Of a DNA stretch of 64,000 nt, positions 10,865 to 24,509 are shown piece after piece. Below the pieces are notes generated by a model. It was given only the letters and a program-made list of their open reading frames with translations. It did not search any database and was not told where the DNA came from. The stretch comes from Larix kaempferi (Eukaryota; Streptophyta; Pinopsida; Pinales; Pinaceae). The translations under genes and the position numbers were made by a program. Each line of letters begins with the position of its first letter. Position 1 is the first letter of the stretch. The stretch spans positions 2,108,001-2,172,000 of the forward strand of contig BSBM01001444.1 in NCBI GenBank assembly GCA_027924585.1, read 5' to 3'.

Positions 10865-12126
10865 CTCCCTCTCAACAAGGAAGGTATTCTTCGAACACTG
10901 TATTCTAATCATATTCTTAATTTGGTCGACCTATGAGGTGATGCCCCATGCAGCTACTACTCCAACACTGCCTCTTGGCCATGGAGGTATCGTCAACATT
11001 ATCATACTGAAACACATCTCGATATCATATGTACATCACAGTTATCTCTAACCTCTCTATATCATAAGGAAGGTCTTCCAACACAATCACAATTAGTCGA
11101 GAAGTGTCCACAAAGGAACATGCACTAGCTCCACGACTCCGCTCCTCTCCCTAGTTGAATCACTCGTGCATCAACTCAAGAACTCTGCACAGTCCATCGT
11201 AGAGTCTATTATGCATCAATACAATGTGCTCAGCTCAACCCAGTCCATCTGGTGCCTACATCATCAACACTCCCTCTTCGCTGGAGAGGTATCATCACAT
11301 CGGAACACATCTTGTTATCATAAGAGGCTCCATTCCAACACAGGGATACACTCCACAAAGGATAAAGTTCCCCAAATGAACCATCCACAAATAAGCATGT
11401 TCAACAAAGCAACCATCCCACAATGGGACAAACTCCACGGAGGATAACGTTCCACAAAGCAACCATTCCACAAAGGGGCCATATCATCTTTTTAAAGAAG
11501 ATATATGATCTACGTGATGAACTTGGTCATTCTAGACAACAGAGGATTACTTCCTCAAGCACTTTATCTGTGGAAGGTGGCAATGATGGGGAAAATCTTT
11601 GAACAGGAGAAGTAAGATGAGCTGATACGAAGGACAATAGAGAATGGGAAGAGGAAAAGTGCCGGATATCTTGAGTCATCGATCCCATGACTGCAATCTA
11701 TGCAATGAAACAACTACGAACAACGCCCTACACGAGAGAAAACGTAGAAAATCACCTTAAGTAGTGTTGATGTTGGTTTCGAGCTCTACATTCATTTTGT
11801 TTATTGGTTTTTCCATTCTTTCAGTGATCCTGGTTATGCTGCTATAAACATTAACAAGAACAAGGAAGGCTCGAAACCACCATCAACACTGTTCAAGGTG
11901 GGTTTCTTCATTTTCTCCTGTGTAGGGTGTTGTTCGTAGTCGTTGCATCACATAGACTGCAGTAATGAGACCGATGACTCAACATCTCCCACATTTTTTC
12001 TCTTTCCATCCTCTATTATCCCTTGTATCACCTCGTCTCACTTGTATATACTAGCTTGTGAAGGCTAGTATATCTGGAACGTAGATATTAGCAATATTTC
12101 TCTACGAGAAACTGATTGTGACACCA

Positions 12127-12783
12127 CCTCCTACAAAAAATAAACAAGCAGGCGAATGCGAGGATCAATGAAAGAATGGCAAATCGCAGAAAAGATATGA
12201 GTGTCGAGCTCGTTTAAACCATGATGATAAGAGCAATCATCTCCCAACCATAGACAAAGTTATTTGTCTCCCCTGAGCTCAGACCTTCAAATAGAGAATG
12301 ATGTATATCCGGATAGTAGTAGCGCAAACCCTAGAAAACAAGGGAGAAACTTCTCCAATAGTGGAGAACCCCAAAAAATCAGTCCCTTAACTGAAGTAGC
12401 GAACCACTCTTGGCTACAACGAACTTGCTTGAGTGAATGGCGAAATGAGAGGCCGAACTCTCTATTTATACACATCAAAGGGTGACTTTTTTCCTGACCG
12501 GGTTGACCTAACTTTCCCTAACGGCGCCGACCTGACTGGTGCAGTTCTGCCCATTGTATGGGGCAAATTGCCCACTGCTTTGGGGCAATTTACCCACTGG
12601 TCCGACTTGTCTTGGGGAAATACAGAAAATTACATTTAATAAATCTTTTCTTTGTGATTTCACCCCTAGGATTACATTGAGTGTTTTACATGATCGAATA
12701 CATTGACATCTTTTCCCATAGGAGGTATCTTAACAAGATGAAATGCAATAAGAATAACTTCCGAGGTTGTACCGTTTCGAACA
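12127..12783 (-). mobile_element. LTR-like segment, copy 4A
   Basis: TATA at 12462-12470; private change GAATGGCGAAATG near 12436 downstream of the TATA on the minus strand. Confidence 0.58.
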
Positions 12784-14063
12784 CTCCCTCTCAAAAGGGA
12801 AGGTATTCTTCGAATATTGTATTCTAATCTTATTCTTTATTTGGTCGACCTATGAAGTGATGCCCCATGTAGCTACTACCCCAACACTGCCTCTTGGCCA
12901 TGGAGGTATCGTCAGCATGATCATACCGAAACACATCTCGATATCATAAGTACATCACAGTTATCTCTAACCTCTCTATACCATAAGGAAGGTCTTCCAA
13001 CACAATCACAGTTAGTCGAGAGGTGTCAACAAATCGATCTTCGTGCAGCTGCTCAATCCAGTCCATTGTGAAACATGCACTAGCTCCACGACTCTGCCCT
13101 CTCCATAGGTGAGTCACTCATGCATCAGCTCAAGAACTCTGCACAGTCCATCGTAGAGTCTATCATGCATCAATACAATGTGCTCAGCTCAACCCAATCC
13201 ATCGAGTGCCTAAATCATCAACACTCCCTCTTAGCTAAAGAGGTATCATCACGTCGGAACACATCTTGTTATCATAAGAGGGTCCATTCCAGCACAGGCA
13301 TACACTCAACAAAGAAGAACGTTCCCCAAATGAACCATCCACAAATAAGCATGTTCCACAATGGCACACCCTCCACAGAGGAGTACGTTCCAGAAATGAA
13401 CCATCCCACAAAGGGACCATATCATCTTTTTAAAGAAGATATATGATCTACCTGATGAACTTGGTCATTCTAGACCACAGAGGATTACTTCCGCAAGCAC
13501 TTTATCTGTGTAAGGTGGCAATGAGGGGGGAAATCTTTGAAGAAGAGAAGTGAGATGAGGTGATACGAATGACAATAGAGGACGGAAAGGGGAAAAATGC
13601 CGGAGATGTTGAGTCATCGATCCCATGACTGCAGTCTATGCGATGAAACAACTACGAACAACGCCCTACACGAGAGAAAATGTAGAAAATCACCTTAAAT
13701 AGTGTTGATGTTGGTTTCGAGCTCCACACTCATTTTGTTATGTGCTTTTCCATTCTTTTAGCGATCCTAGTTATGCTACTATAAACATTAACAAGCTCAA
13801 CGAAGGCTCGAAACCACCATCAACACTGTTCAAGGTGAGTCTCTTCATTTTCTCCTGTGTGGGGTGTTGTTCGTAGTCGTTGGATCACATAGACTGCAGT
13901 AATGAGATCGATGACCCAACATATCCCACATTTTTCCTCTTTCTATCCTCTATTGTCCCCGGTATCATCTCGTCTCGGTTGTATATACTAGCCTGTGAAG
14001 GCTAGTATATCTGGAATATAAATTTTAGCAATATTTCTCTACGCGAAACTGATTGTGACACCA

Positions 14064-14723
14064 CCTCCTACAAAAAATAAACAAGCAGGCGAATGCGAGG
14101 ATCACTGAAAGAATTGCAAATCACAGAAACAAAATGAGTGTCAAGCTCGTTTAAACCATGATGATAAGAACAATCATCTCCCAACCATAGACAAAGCTAT
14201 TTGTCTCCCCCGAGCTCAGACCTTCCAATAGAGAACGATGTACATACGGATAGTAGTAGCGCAAACCCTAGAAAACAAGGGAGAAACTTCTCCAATAGTG
14301 GAGAACCCCAAAAAATCAGTCCCTTAACTGAAGTAGGGAACCACTCTTGGTTAGAGCGAACTTGCTTGAGTGAATGATGAAATGAGAGGTCGAACTCTCT
14401 ATTTATACACATCAAAGGGTGACTTTTTTCCTGACCGGGTCGACCTAACTTTCCCTAACTGCGCCGACCTGACTGGTGCAGTTCTGCCCATTGTATGTGG
14501 CAAATTTCCGACTGCTTTGGAGCAGTTTACCCACTGGTCCGACCTGTCTTTCAGGGGAAATACAGAAAATTACATTTAATAAATCTTTTCTTTGTGATTT
14601 CACCGCTAGGTTTACATTGAGCGTTTTACATGATCAAATACATTGACGTCTTGTCCCATAGGAGGTACCTTAACAAGATGAAATGCAAAAAGAATAAATT
14701 CTGAAGTTGCACTGTTTCCAACA
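14064..14723 (-). mobile_element. LTR-like segment, copy 4B
   Basis: TATA at 14399-14407; TGTTGGAA start at 14723. Confidence 0.58.
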
Positions 14724-15985
14724 CTCCCTCTCAACAAGGAAGGTATTCTTCGAACACTGTATTCTAATCATATTCTTAATTTGGTCGACCTATGAGGTGA
14801 TGCCCCATGCAGCTACTACTCCAACACTGCCTCTTGGCCATGGAGGTATCGTCAGCATTATCATACTGAAACACATCTCGATATCATATGTACATCACAG
14901 TTATCTCTAACCTCTCTATATCATAAGGAAGGTCTTCCAACACAATCACAGTTAGTCGAGAAGTGTCCACAAAGGAACATGCACTAGCTCCACGACTCCG
15001 CTCCTCTCCCTAGGTGAATCACTCGTGCATCAGCTCAAGAACTCTGCACAGTCCATCGTAGAGTCTATTATGCATCAATACAATGTGCTCAGCTCAACCC
15101 AGTCCATCTGGTGCCTACATCATCAACACTCCCTCTTTGCTGGAGAGGTATCATCACATCGGAACACATCTTGTTATCATAAGAGGCTCCATTCCAACAC
15201 AGGGATACATTCCACAAAGGAGAAAGTTCCCCAAATGAACCATCCACAAATAAGCATGTTCAACAAAGAAACCATCCCACAATGGGACAAACTCCACGGA
15301 GGATAACGTTCCACAAAGCAACCATCCCACAAAGGGACCATATCATCTTTTTAAAGAAGATATATGATCTACGTGATGAACTTGGTCATTCTAGACAACA
15401 GAGGATTACTTCCTCAAGCACTTTATCTGTGGAAGGTAGCAATGATGGGGAAAATCTTTGAAGAGGAGAAGTAAGATGAGCTGATACGAAGGACAATAGA
15501 GAATGGGAAGAGGAAAAGTGCCGGAGATCTTGAGTCATCGATCCCATGACTGCAATCTATGCAATGAAACAACTACGAACAACGACCTACACGAGAGAAA
15601 ACGTAGAAAATCACCTTAAGTAGTGTTGATGTTGGTTTCGAGCTCTACATTCATTTTGTTTATTGGTTTTTCCATTCTTTCAGTGATCCTGGTTATGCTG
15701 CTATAAACATTAACAAGAACAAGGAAGGCTCGAAACCACCATAAACACTGTTCATGGTGGGTTTCTTCATTTTCTCCTGTGTAGGGTGTTGTTCGTAGTC
15801 GTTGCATCACATAGACTGCAGTAATGATACCGATGACTCAGCATCTCCCACATTTTTCCTCTTTCCATCCTCTATTATCCCTTGTATCACCTCGTCTCAC
15901 TTGTATATACTAGCTTGTGAAGGCTAGTATACCTGGAACGCAGATATTAGCAATATTTCTCTACGAGAAACTGATTGTGACACCA

Positions 15986-16642
15986 CCTCCTACAAAAAAT
16001 AAACAAGCAGGCGACTGCAAGGATCAATGAAAGAATGGCAAATCGCAGAAAAGAAATGAGTGTCGAGCTCGTTTAAACCATGATGATAAGAGCAATCATC
16101 TCCCAACCATAGACAAAGTTATTTGTCTCCCCTGAGCTCAGACCTTCAAATAGAGAACGATGTATATCCGGATAGTAGTAGCGCAAACCCTAGAAAACAA
16201 GGGAGAAACTTCTCCAATAGTGGAGAACCCCAAAAAATCATTCCCTTAACTGAAGTAGCGAACCACTCTTGGCTACAACGAACTTGCTTGAGTGAATGAC
16301 GAAATGAGAGGCCGAGCTCTCTATTTATACACATCAAAGGGTGACTTTTTTCCTGACCGGGTTGACCTAACTTTCCCTAACGGCGCCGACCTGACTGGTG
16401 CAGTTCTGCCCATTGTATGGGGCAAATTGCCCACTGCTTTGGGGCAATTTACCCACTGGTCCAACTTGTCTTGGGGAAATACAGAAAATTACATTTAATA
16501 AATCTTTTCTTTGTGATTTCACCCCTAGGATTACATTGAGTGTTTTACATGATCGAATACATTGACATATTTTCCCATAGGAGGTATCTTAACAAGATGA
16601 AATGCAATAAGAATAACTTCCGAAGTTGTACCGTTTCAAACA
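15986..16642 (-). mobile_element. LTR-like segment, copy 5A
   Basis: TATA at 16321-16329. This copy reads CGTTTCAAACACTCC at the LTR start, so the minus-strand start is TGTTTGAA. Confidence 0.57.
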
Positions 16643-17923
16643 CTCCCTCTCAAAAGGGAAGGTATTCTTCGAATATTGTATTCTAATCTTATTCTTTATT
16701 TGGTCGACCTATGAAGTGATGCCCGATGCAGCTACTACTCCAACACTGCCTCTTGGCCATGGAGGTATCGTCAGCATGATCATACCGAAACACATCTCGA
16801 TATCATAAGTACATCACAGTTATCTCTAACCTCTCTATACCATAAGGAAGGTCTTCCAACACAATCACAGTTAGTCGAGAGGTGTCAACAAATCAATCTT
16901 CGTGCATCTGCTCAATCCAGTCCATTGTGAAACATGCACTAGCTCCACGACTCTGCCCTCTCCATAGGTGAGTCACTCGTGCATCAGCTCAAGAACTCTG
17001 CACAGTCCATCGTAGAGTCTATCATGCATCAATACAATGTGCTCATCTCAACCCAATCCATCGAGCGCCTACATCATCAACACTCCCTCTTAGCTAAAGA
17101 GGTATCATCACGTCGGAACACATCTTGTTATCATAAGAGGGTCCATTCCAACACAGGCATAAACTCAACAAAGAAGAACGTTCCCCAAATGAACCATCCA
17201 CAAATAAGCATGTTCCACAATGGCACACGCTCCACAGAGGAGTACGTTCCAGAAATGAACCATCCCACAAAGGGACCATATCATCTTTTTAAAGAAGATA
17301 TATGATCTACCTGACGAACTTGGTCATTCTAGACCACAGAGGATTACATCCGCAAGCACTTTATCTGTGGAAGGTGGCAATGAGGGGGGAAATCTTTGAA
17401 GAAGAGAAGTGAGATGAGGTGATACGAATGACAATAGAGGACGAAAAGGGGAAAAATGCCGGAGATGTTGAGTCATCGATCCCATGACTGCAATCTATGC
17501 GATGAAACAACTACGAACAACGCCCTACACGAGAGAAAATGTAGAAAATCACCTTAAATAGTGTTGATGTTGGTTTCGAGCTCCACACTCATTTTGTTTA
17601 TGTGTTTTTCCATTCTTTTAGCGATCCTAGTTATGCTGCTATAAACATTAACAAGCTCAATGAAGGCTCGAAACCACCATCAACACTGTTCAAGGTGAGT
17701 CTCTTCATTTTCTCCTGTGTGGGGTGTTGTTCGTAGTCGTTGGATCACATAGACTGCAGTACTGAGATCGATGACCCAACATATCCCACATTTTTCCTCT
17801 TTCCATCCTCTATTGTCCCCGGTATCATCTCGTCTCGGTTGTATATACTAGCCTTCACAGGCTAGTATATCTGGAATATAGATTTTAGCAATATTTCTCT
17901 ACGCGAAACTGATTGTGACACCA

Positions 17924-18582
17924 CCTCCTACAAAAAATAAACAAGCAGGCGAATGCGAGGATCACTGAAAGAATTACAAATCACAGAAACAAAATGAGTA
18001 TCAAGCTCGTTTAAACCATGATGATAAGAACAATCATCTCCCAACCATAGACAAAGCTATTTGTCTCCCCCGAGCTCAGACCTTCCAATAGAGAACGATG
18101 TACATAGGATAGTAGTAGCGCAAACCCTAGAAAACAAGGGAGAAACTTCTCCAATAGTGGAGAACCCCAAAAAATCAGTCCCTTAACTGAAGTAGGGAAC
18201 CACTCTTGGTTAGAGCAAACTTGCTTGAGTGAATGATGAAATGAGAGGTCGAACTCTCTATTTATACACATCAAAGGGTGACTTTTTTCCTGACCGGGTC
18301 GACCTAACTTTCCCTAACTGCGCCGACCTGACTGGTGCAGTTCTGCACATTGTATGGGGCAAATTTTCGACTGCTTTGGGGCAGTTTACCCACTGGTCCG
18401 ACCTGTCTTTCAGGGGAAATACAGAAAATTACATTTAATAAATCTTTTCTTTGTGATTTCACCGCTAGGCTTACATTGAGTGTTTTACATGATCAAATAC
18501 ATTGACGTCTTGTCCCATAGGAGGTACCTTAACAAGATGAAATGCAAAAAGAATAAATTCTGAAGTTGTACTGTTTCCAACA
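17924..18582 (-). mobile_element. LTR-like segment, copy 5B
   Basis: Primer-site-like sequence at 17909-17923, TATA at 18258-18266, TGTTGGAA start at 18582. Confidence 0.57.
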
Positions 18583-19844
18583 CTCCCTCTCAACAAGGAA
18601 GGTATTCTTCGAACACTGTATTCTAATCATATTCTTGATTTGGTCGACCTATGAGGTGATGCCCCATGCAGCTACTACTCCAACACTGCCTCTTGGCCAT
18701 GGAGGTATCGTCAACATTATCATACTGAAACACATCTCGATATCATATGTACATCACAGTTATCTCTAACCTCTCTATATCATAAGGAAGGTCTTCCAAC
18801 ACAATCACAGTTAGTCGAGAAGTGTCCACAAAGGAACATGCACTAACTCCACGACTCCGTTCCTCTCCCTAGGTGAATCACTCGTGCATCAGCTCAAGAA
18901 CTCTGCACAGTCCATCGTAGAGTCTATTATGCATCAATACAATGTGCTCAGCTCAACCCAGTCCATCTGGTGCCTACATCATCAACACTCCCTCTTCGCT
19001 GGAGAGGTATCATCACATCGGAACACATCTTGTTATCATAAGAGGCTCCATTCCAACACAGGGATACACTCCACAAAGGAGAAAGTTCCCCAAATGAACC
19101 ATCCACAAATAAGCATGTTCACCAAATAAACCATCCCACAATGGGACAAACTCCACGGAGGGTAACGTTCCACAAAGCAACCATCCCACAAAGGGACCAT
19201 ATCATCTTTTTAAAGAAGATATATGATCTACGTGATGAACTTGGTCATTCTAGACAACAGAGGATTACTTCCTCAAGCACTTTATCTGTGGAAGGTGGCA
19301 ATGATGGGGAAAATCTTTGAAGAGGAGAAGTAAGATGAGCTGATACGAAGGACAATAGAGAATGGGAAGAGGAAAAGTGCCGGAGATCTTGAGTCATCGA
19401 TCCCATGACTGCAATCTATGCAATGAAACAACTACGAACAACGCCCTACACGAGAGAAAACGTAGAAAATCACCTTAAGTAGTGTTGATGTTGGTTTCGA
19501 GCTCTACATTCATTTTGTTTATTTGTTTTTCCATTCTTTCAGTGATCCTGGTTATGCTGCTATAAACATTAACAAGAACAAGGAAGGCTCGAAACCACCA
19601 TCAACACTGTTCAAGGTGGGTTTCTTCATTTTCTCCTGTGTAGGGTGTTGTTCGTAGTCTTTGCATCACATAGACTGCAGTAATGAGACCGATGACTCAA
19701 CATCTCCCACATTTTTCCTCTTTCCATCCTCTATTATTCCTTGTATCACCTCGTCTCACTTGTATATACTAGCTTGTGAAGGCTAGTATATCTGGAACGT
19801 AGATATTAGCAATATTTCTCTACGAGAAACTGATTGTGACACCA

Positions 19845-20501
19845 CCTCCTACAAAAAATAAACAAGCAGGCGACTGCAAGGATCAATGAAAGAATGGCAA
19901 ATCGCATAAAAGAAATGAGTGTCGAATTCGTTTAAACCATGATGATAAAAACAATCATCTCCCAACCATAGACAAAGTTATTTGTCTCTCCTGAGCTCAG
20001 ACCTTCAAATAGAGAACGATGTATATCCGGATAGTAGTAGCGCAAAACCTAGAAAACAAGGGAGAAACTTCTCCAATAGTGGAGAACCCCAAAAAATTAG
20101 TCCCTTAACTGAAGTAGCGAACCACTCTTGGCTGCAACGAACTTGCTTGAGTGAATGACGAAATGAGATGTCGAACTCTCTACTTATACACATCAAAGGC
20201 TGACTTTTTTCCTGACCGGGTTGACCTAACTTTCCCTAACGGCGCCGACCTGACTGGTGCAGTTCTTCCCATTGTAAGGGGCAAATCGCCCACTGCTTTG
20301 GGGCAATTTACCCACTGGTCCGACTTGTCTAGGGGAAATACAGAAAATTACATTTAATAAATCTTTTATTTGTGATTTCACCCCTAGGATTACATTGAGT
20401 GTTTTACATGATCGAATACATTGAAATCTTTTCCCATAGTAGGTATCTTAACAAGATGAAATGCAATAAGAATAACTTCCGAAGTTGAACCATTTCGAAC
20501 A
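19845..20501 (-). mobile_element. LTR-like segment, copy 6A, TATA mutated
   Basis: Boundaries as in other A copies, but the TATA reads TATAAGTAG on the minus strand (20188-20180), and the purine tract side is altered (ACACATCCTCTC). Confidence 0.55.
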
Positions 20502-20810
20502 CATCCTCTCAAAAGGGAAGGTATTCTTCGAATATTGTATTCTAATCTTATTCTTTATTTGGTCGACCTATGAGGTGATGCCCCTTGCAGCTACTACTCC
20601 AACACTGCCTCTTAGCCATGGAGGTATCGTCAGCATGATCATACTGAAACACATCTCGATATCATAAGTACATCACAGTTATCTCCAACCTCTCTATATC
20701 ATAAGGAAGGTCTTCCAACACAATCACAGTTAGTCGAGAGGTGTCAACAAATCAATCTTCGTGCATCTGCTCAATCCAGTCCATTGTGAAACATGCACTA
20801 ACTCCACGAC

Positions 20811-21156
20811 TCTGCCCTCTCCATAGGTGAGTCACTCGTGCATCAGCTCAAGAACTCTGCACAGTCCATCGTAGAGTCTATCATGCATCAATACAATGTG
20901 CTCAACTCAACCCAATCCATCGAGTGCCTACATCATCAACACTCCCTCTTAGCTAAAGAGGTATCATCACTTCAGAACACATCTCTGCCCTCTCCATAGG
21001 TGAGTCACTTGTGCATCATCTCAAGAACTCTGCACAATCCATCGTAGAGTTTATCATGCATCAGTACAATGTGCTCATCTCAACCAAGTCCATCGGGTGC
21101 CTACATCATCAACACTCCCTCTTAGCTAAGGAGGTATCATCACGTTGGAACACACC
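20811..21156. repeat. 173-bp tandem duplication inside copy 6A
   Basis: The string TCTGCCCTCTCCATAGGTGA occurs at 20811 and again at 20984, and the following sequence through AGAGGTATCATCAC is also repeated. The two halves differ at several positions (for example CTCGTGCATCAG versus CTTGTGCATCAT), so the duplication is not very recent. Confidence 0.9.
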
Positions 21157-21970
21157 TTGTTATTATAAGAAGGTCCATACCAACACACGGATACACTCCA
21201 CAAAGAAAAACGTTCCCCAAATGAACCATCCACAAATAAGCACGTTCCACAAAGATACCATCCCACAATGGGACACACTCCACAGAGGAGTACGTTCCAC
21301 AAAGGAACTATCCCACAAAGGGACCATATGATCTTTTTAAAGAAGATATATGATCTACCTGATAAACATGGTCATTCTAGAACACAAAGGATTACTTCGT
21401 CAAGCACTTTATCTGTGGAAGGTGGCAATGATGGGAAAAATCTTTGAAGAGGAGAATGAGATGAGGGGATTCGAGGGACAATAGAGAACTGAAAGAGGAA
21501 AAATGTCAGAGATGTTGAGTCATCGATCCCATGACTGCAGTCTATGCGATGAAACGACTACGAAGAACTGCATACATGAGAGAAAATGTAGAAAATCACC
21601 TTAAATAGTGTTGATGTTGGTTTCGAGCTCCACACTCATTTTGTTTATGTGCTTTTCCACTCATTTAGTGATCCTGGTTATGCTGCTATAAACATTAACA
21701 CGGTCAAGGAAGGCTCGAAACCACCATCAACACTGTTCGAGGTGAGTTTCTTCATTTTCACCTGTGTAGGGTGTTGTTCGTAGTCGTTGCATCACATATA
21801 CTGCAGTCATGAGATCGATGACTCAACATCTCCCACATTTTTCCTCTTTCCATCCTCTATTGTTCCCAGTATCACCTCGTCTCACTTGTATATACTATCC
21901 TGTGTAGGCTAGTATATCTGGAACATAGATGTTAGCAATATTTATGTACGCGAAGCTTATTGTGACACCA

Positions 21971-22627
21971 CCTCCTACAAAAAATGAACAAGCAGGCAAA
22001 TGCGAGGATCACTGAAAGAATGGCAAATCACAAAAACAAAATGAGTGTTGAGCTCGTTTAAACCATGATGATAAGAACAATCATCTCCCAACCATAGACA
22101 AAGCTATTTGTCTCCCCCGAGCTCAGACCTTCCAATAGAGAACAATGTACATTCGGATACTAGTAGCGCAAACCCTAGAAAACAAGGGAGAAACTTCTCC
22201 AATATTGGAGAACCCCAAAAAATCAGTCCGTTAACTGAAGTAGCGAACCTCTCTTTGCTAGAGCGAACTTGCTTGAGTGAATGACGAAATGAGAGGTCGA
22301 ACTCTCTATTTATACAAATCAAAGGGTGACTTTTTTCCTGACTGGGCCGACCAAAGTTTCCCTAACTGCGCCGACCTAACTGGGGCAGTTCTGCCCATTG
22401 TATGGGGCAAATTTCCCACTGCTTTGTGGAAGTTTACCCACTGGTCCGACCTTTCTTGGGGGAATACAAAAAATTACATCTAATAAATCTTTTCTTTGGG
22501 ATTTCACCCGTAGTTTTACATTAAGTGTTTTACATGATCGAATACATTGACATCTTGTCTCATAGGAGGTACCTTAACAAGATGAAATGCAATAAGAATA
22601 ACTTCTGAAGTTGTACTGTTTCCAACA
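21971..22627 (-). mobile_element. LTR-like segment, copy 6B
   Basis: Primer-site-like sequence at 21956-21970 is changed (CTTATTGTGACACCA on the plus strand); TATA at 22306-22314; TGTTGGAA start at 22627. Confidence 0.55.
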
Positions 22628-23365
22628 CTCCCTCTCAACAAGGAAGGTATTCTTCGAACACTGTATTATAATCTTATTCTTTATTTGGTCGACCTATGAG
22701 GTGATGCCCCATGCAGCTACTACTCCAACACTGCCTCTTGGCAATGGAGATATCGTCAACATTATCATACTGAAACACATCTCGATATTATATGTACATC
22801 ACAGTTATCTCTAACCTCTCTATATCATAAGGAAGGTCTTCCAACACAATCACAGTTAGTCGAGAAGTGTCAACAAATCAATCTTCGTGCGTCTGCTCAA
22901 TCCAGTCCATCAGGGAACATACACTTGCTCCACGACCCTGCCCTCTCCATAGGTGAGTGACTCATGCATCAGCTCAAGAACTCTGCACAGTCCATCGTAG
23001 AGTCTATCATGCATCAATACAATGTGCTCAGCTCAACCCAGTCCATCGGGTGCCTACATCATCAACACTCCCTCTTAGCTAGAGAGTTATCATCACATCT
23101 TGTTATCATAAAAGGCTCCATTCCAACACAAGGATACACTCCACAAAGGAGAACGTTCCCCAGATGAACTATCCACAAATAAGCACGTTTCTCAAAGAAA
23201 CCATCCCACAATGGGACACACTCCACAGAGGACTACATTTCATAAAGGAACAATCCCACAAAGGGACCATATTATCTTTTTAAAGAAGATATATGATCTA
23301 CCTGATGAACATGGTCATTCTAGAACACAGAGGATTACTTCCTCAAGCACTTTATCTGTGAAAGT

Positions 23366-24509
23366 TGGCAATGATGGGAAAAATCTTTGAAGAGGAGAAA
23401 TGAGATGAGGGGATTCGAGGGACAATAGAGAACGGAAAGAGGAAAAATGCCAGAGATGTTGAGTCATCGATCCCATGACTGCAGTCTATGCGATGAAACG
23501 ACTACAAAGAACGCCATACACAAGAGAAAATGCAGAAAATCACCTTAAATAGTGTTGATGTTGGTTTCGAGCTCCACACTCATTTTGTTTATGTCATTTT
23601 CCACTCATTTAGTGATCCTGGTTATGCTGCTATAAACATTAACAAGGTCAAGGAAGGCTCGAAACCACCACCAACACTATTCAATGTGAGTTTCTTCATT
23701 TTCTCCTGTGTAGCGTGTTGTTCGTAGTCGTTGCATCACATAGATTGCAGTCATGCGATCGACGATTCAACATCTCCCACATTTTTCCTCTTTTCATCCT
23801 CTATTGTCCCGAGTATCACCTTGTCTCAATTGTATATACTAGCCTGTGAAGGCTAGTATATCTAGAATAAAGATGTTAGCAATATTTCTCTACGCGACAC
23901 TGATTGTGACACCACCTCCTACAAAAAATAAACTAGCAGGCGAATACGAGGATCATTGAAAGAATGGTAAATCACAGAAACAAAATGAGTTTCGAGCTCG
24001 TTTAAACCATGATGATAAGAACAATCATCTCCCAACCATAGACAAAGATAGTTGTCTCCCCCGAGCTCATACCTTCCAAAAGAGAACGATGTACATCCGT
24101 ATAGTAGCAGCACAAACACTAGAAAACAAGGGAGAAACTTCTCCAATAGTGGATAACCCCAAAAAATCAGTCCCTTAACTGAGGTAGCGAACCTCTCTTG
24201 GCTAGAGCGAACTTGCTTGAGTGAATGACGAAATGAGAGTTCGAACTCTCTATTTATACACATCAAAGGGTGACTTTTTTCCTGACTGAGCCGACCTGAC
24301 TTTCCCTAACTGCACCGACCTGACTGGAGCAGTTCTGCGCATTGTATGGGGCAAATTGCCCAGTGCTTTGGGACAGTTTACCCACTGGTCCGATTTGTCT
24401 TGGGGGAATACAAATAATTACATTTAATAAAACTTTTCTTTGTGATTTCACCACTAGGTTTACATTGAGTGTTTTACATGATCAAATACATTGACATCGT
24501 TTCTCATAA
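23366..24509 (-). repeat. Type-1 monomer, copy 7, truncated
   Basis: Begins with TGGCAATGATGG at 23366, runs through the inverted repeat, primer-site-like sequence (23900-23914) and TATA (24250-24258). It stops near 24509, where CATCGTTTCTCATAAG joins AACGCCCTACACGAG, which belongs about 160 bp into a monomer. The start of the LTR-like segment, all of the LTR-upstream part and the first ~150 bp of the next monomer are therefore missing. Confidence 0.85.
23915..24509 (-). mobile_element. LTR-like segment, copy 7, start missing
   Basis: Primer-site-like sequence at 23900-23914 and TATA at 24250-24258 are present. The U3 start is lost at the junction near 24509. Confidence 0.55.

Larger units (their letters stand above)
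7719..11577 (-). repeat. Type-1 dimer, copy 3
   Basis: Near-identical to copies 2 and 4. Private changes include CACTTCTTTGGGG for CACTGCTTTGGGG near 8714 in the promoter-upstream motif, and TAGTGTTAATGTGGG near 9841 in the inverted-repeat arm of B. No insertion relative to the other dimers. Confidence 0.93.
11578..15436 (-). repeat. Type-1 dimer, copy 4
   Basis: Complete dimer. Private substitutions include GTGTAAGGTGG near 13507 and TTGTATGTGGCA near 14492. Length is again exactly 3859 bp. Confidence 0.93.
15437..19295 (-). repeat. Type-1 dimer, copy 5
   Basis: The last dimer in strict 3859-bp register. It carries more private substitutions than copies 2-4 and a one-base loss in B (ACATAGGAT near 18113 for ACATACGGAT). 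The loop of the B hairpin at 17854-17859 is inverted, as in copy 2. The B-subunit frame starting at 18884 is shortened by a stop near 19127. Confidence 0.92.
19296..23365 (-). repeat. Type-1 dimer, copy 6, diverged, with internal 173-bp duplication
   Basis: A-like subunit 19296-21422 and B-like subunit 21423-23365. Substitutions are visibly denser than in copies 1-5 and register is lost. The A-like half carries a 173-bp tandem duplication (20811-20983 and 20984-21156), which accounts for most of its extra length. The LTR-like part of 6A has TATA mutated to CTACTTATA (20180-20188). Confidence 0.88.

Noticed and set aside
1-19295. rDNA or histone-type gene cluster with spacer repeats
   Set aside because: No rRNA, tRNA or histone-like sequence was recognised in any unit; the unit content is LTR-like and foldback sequence.
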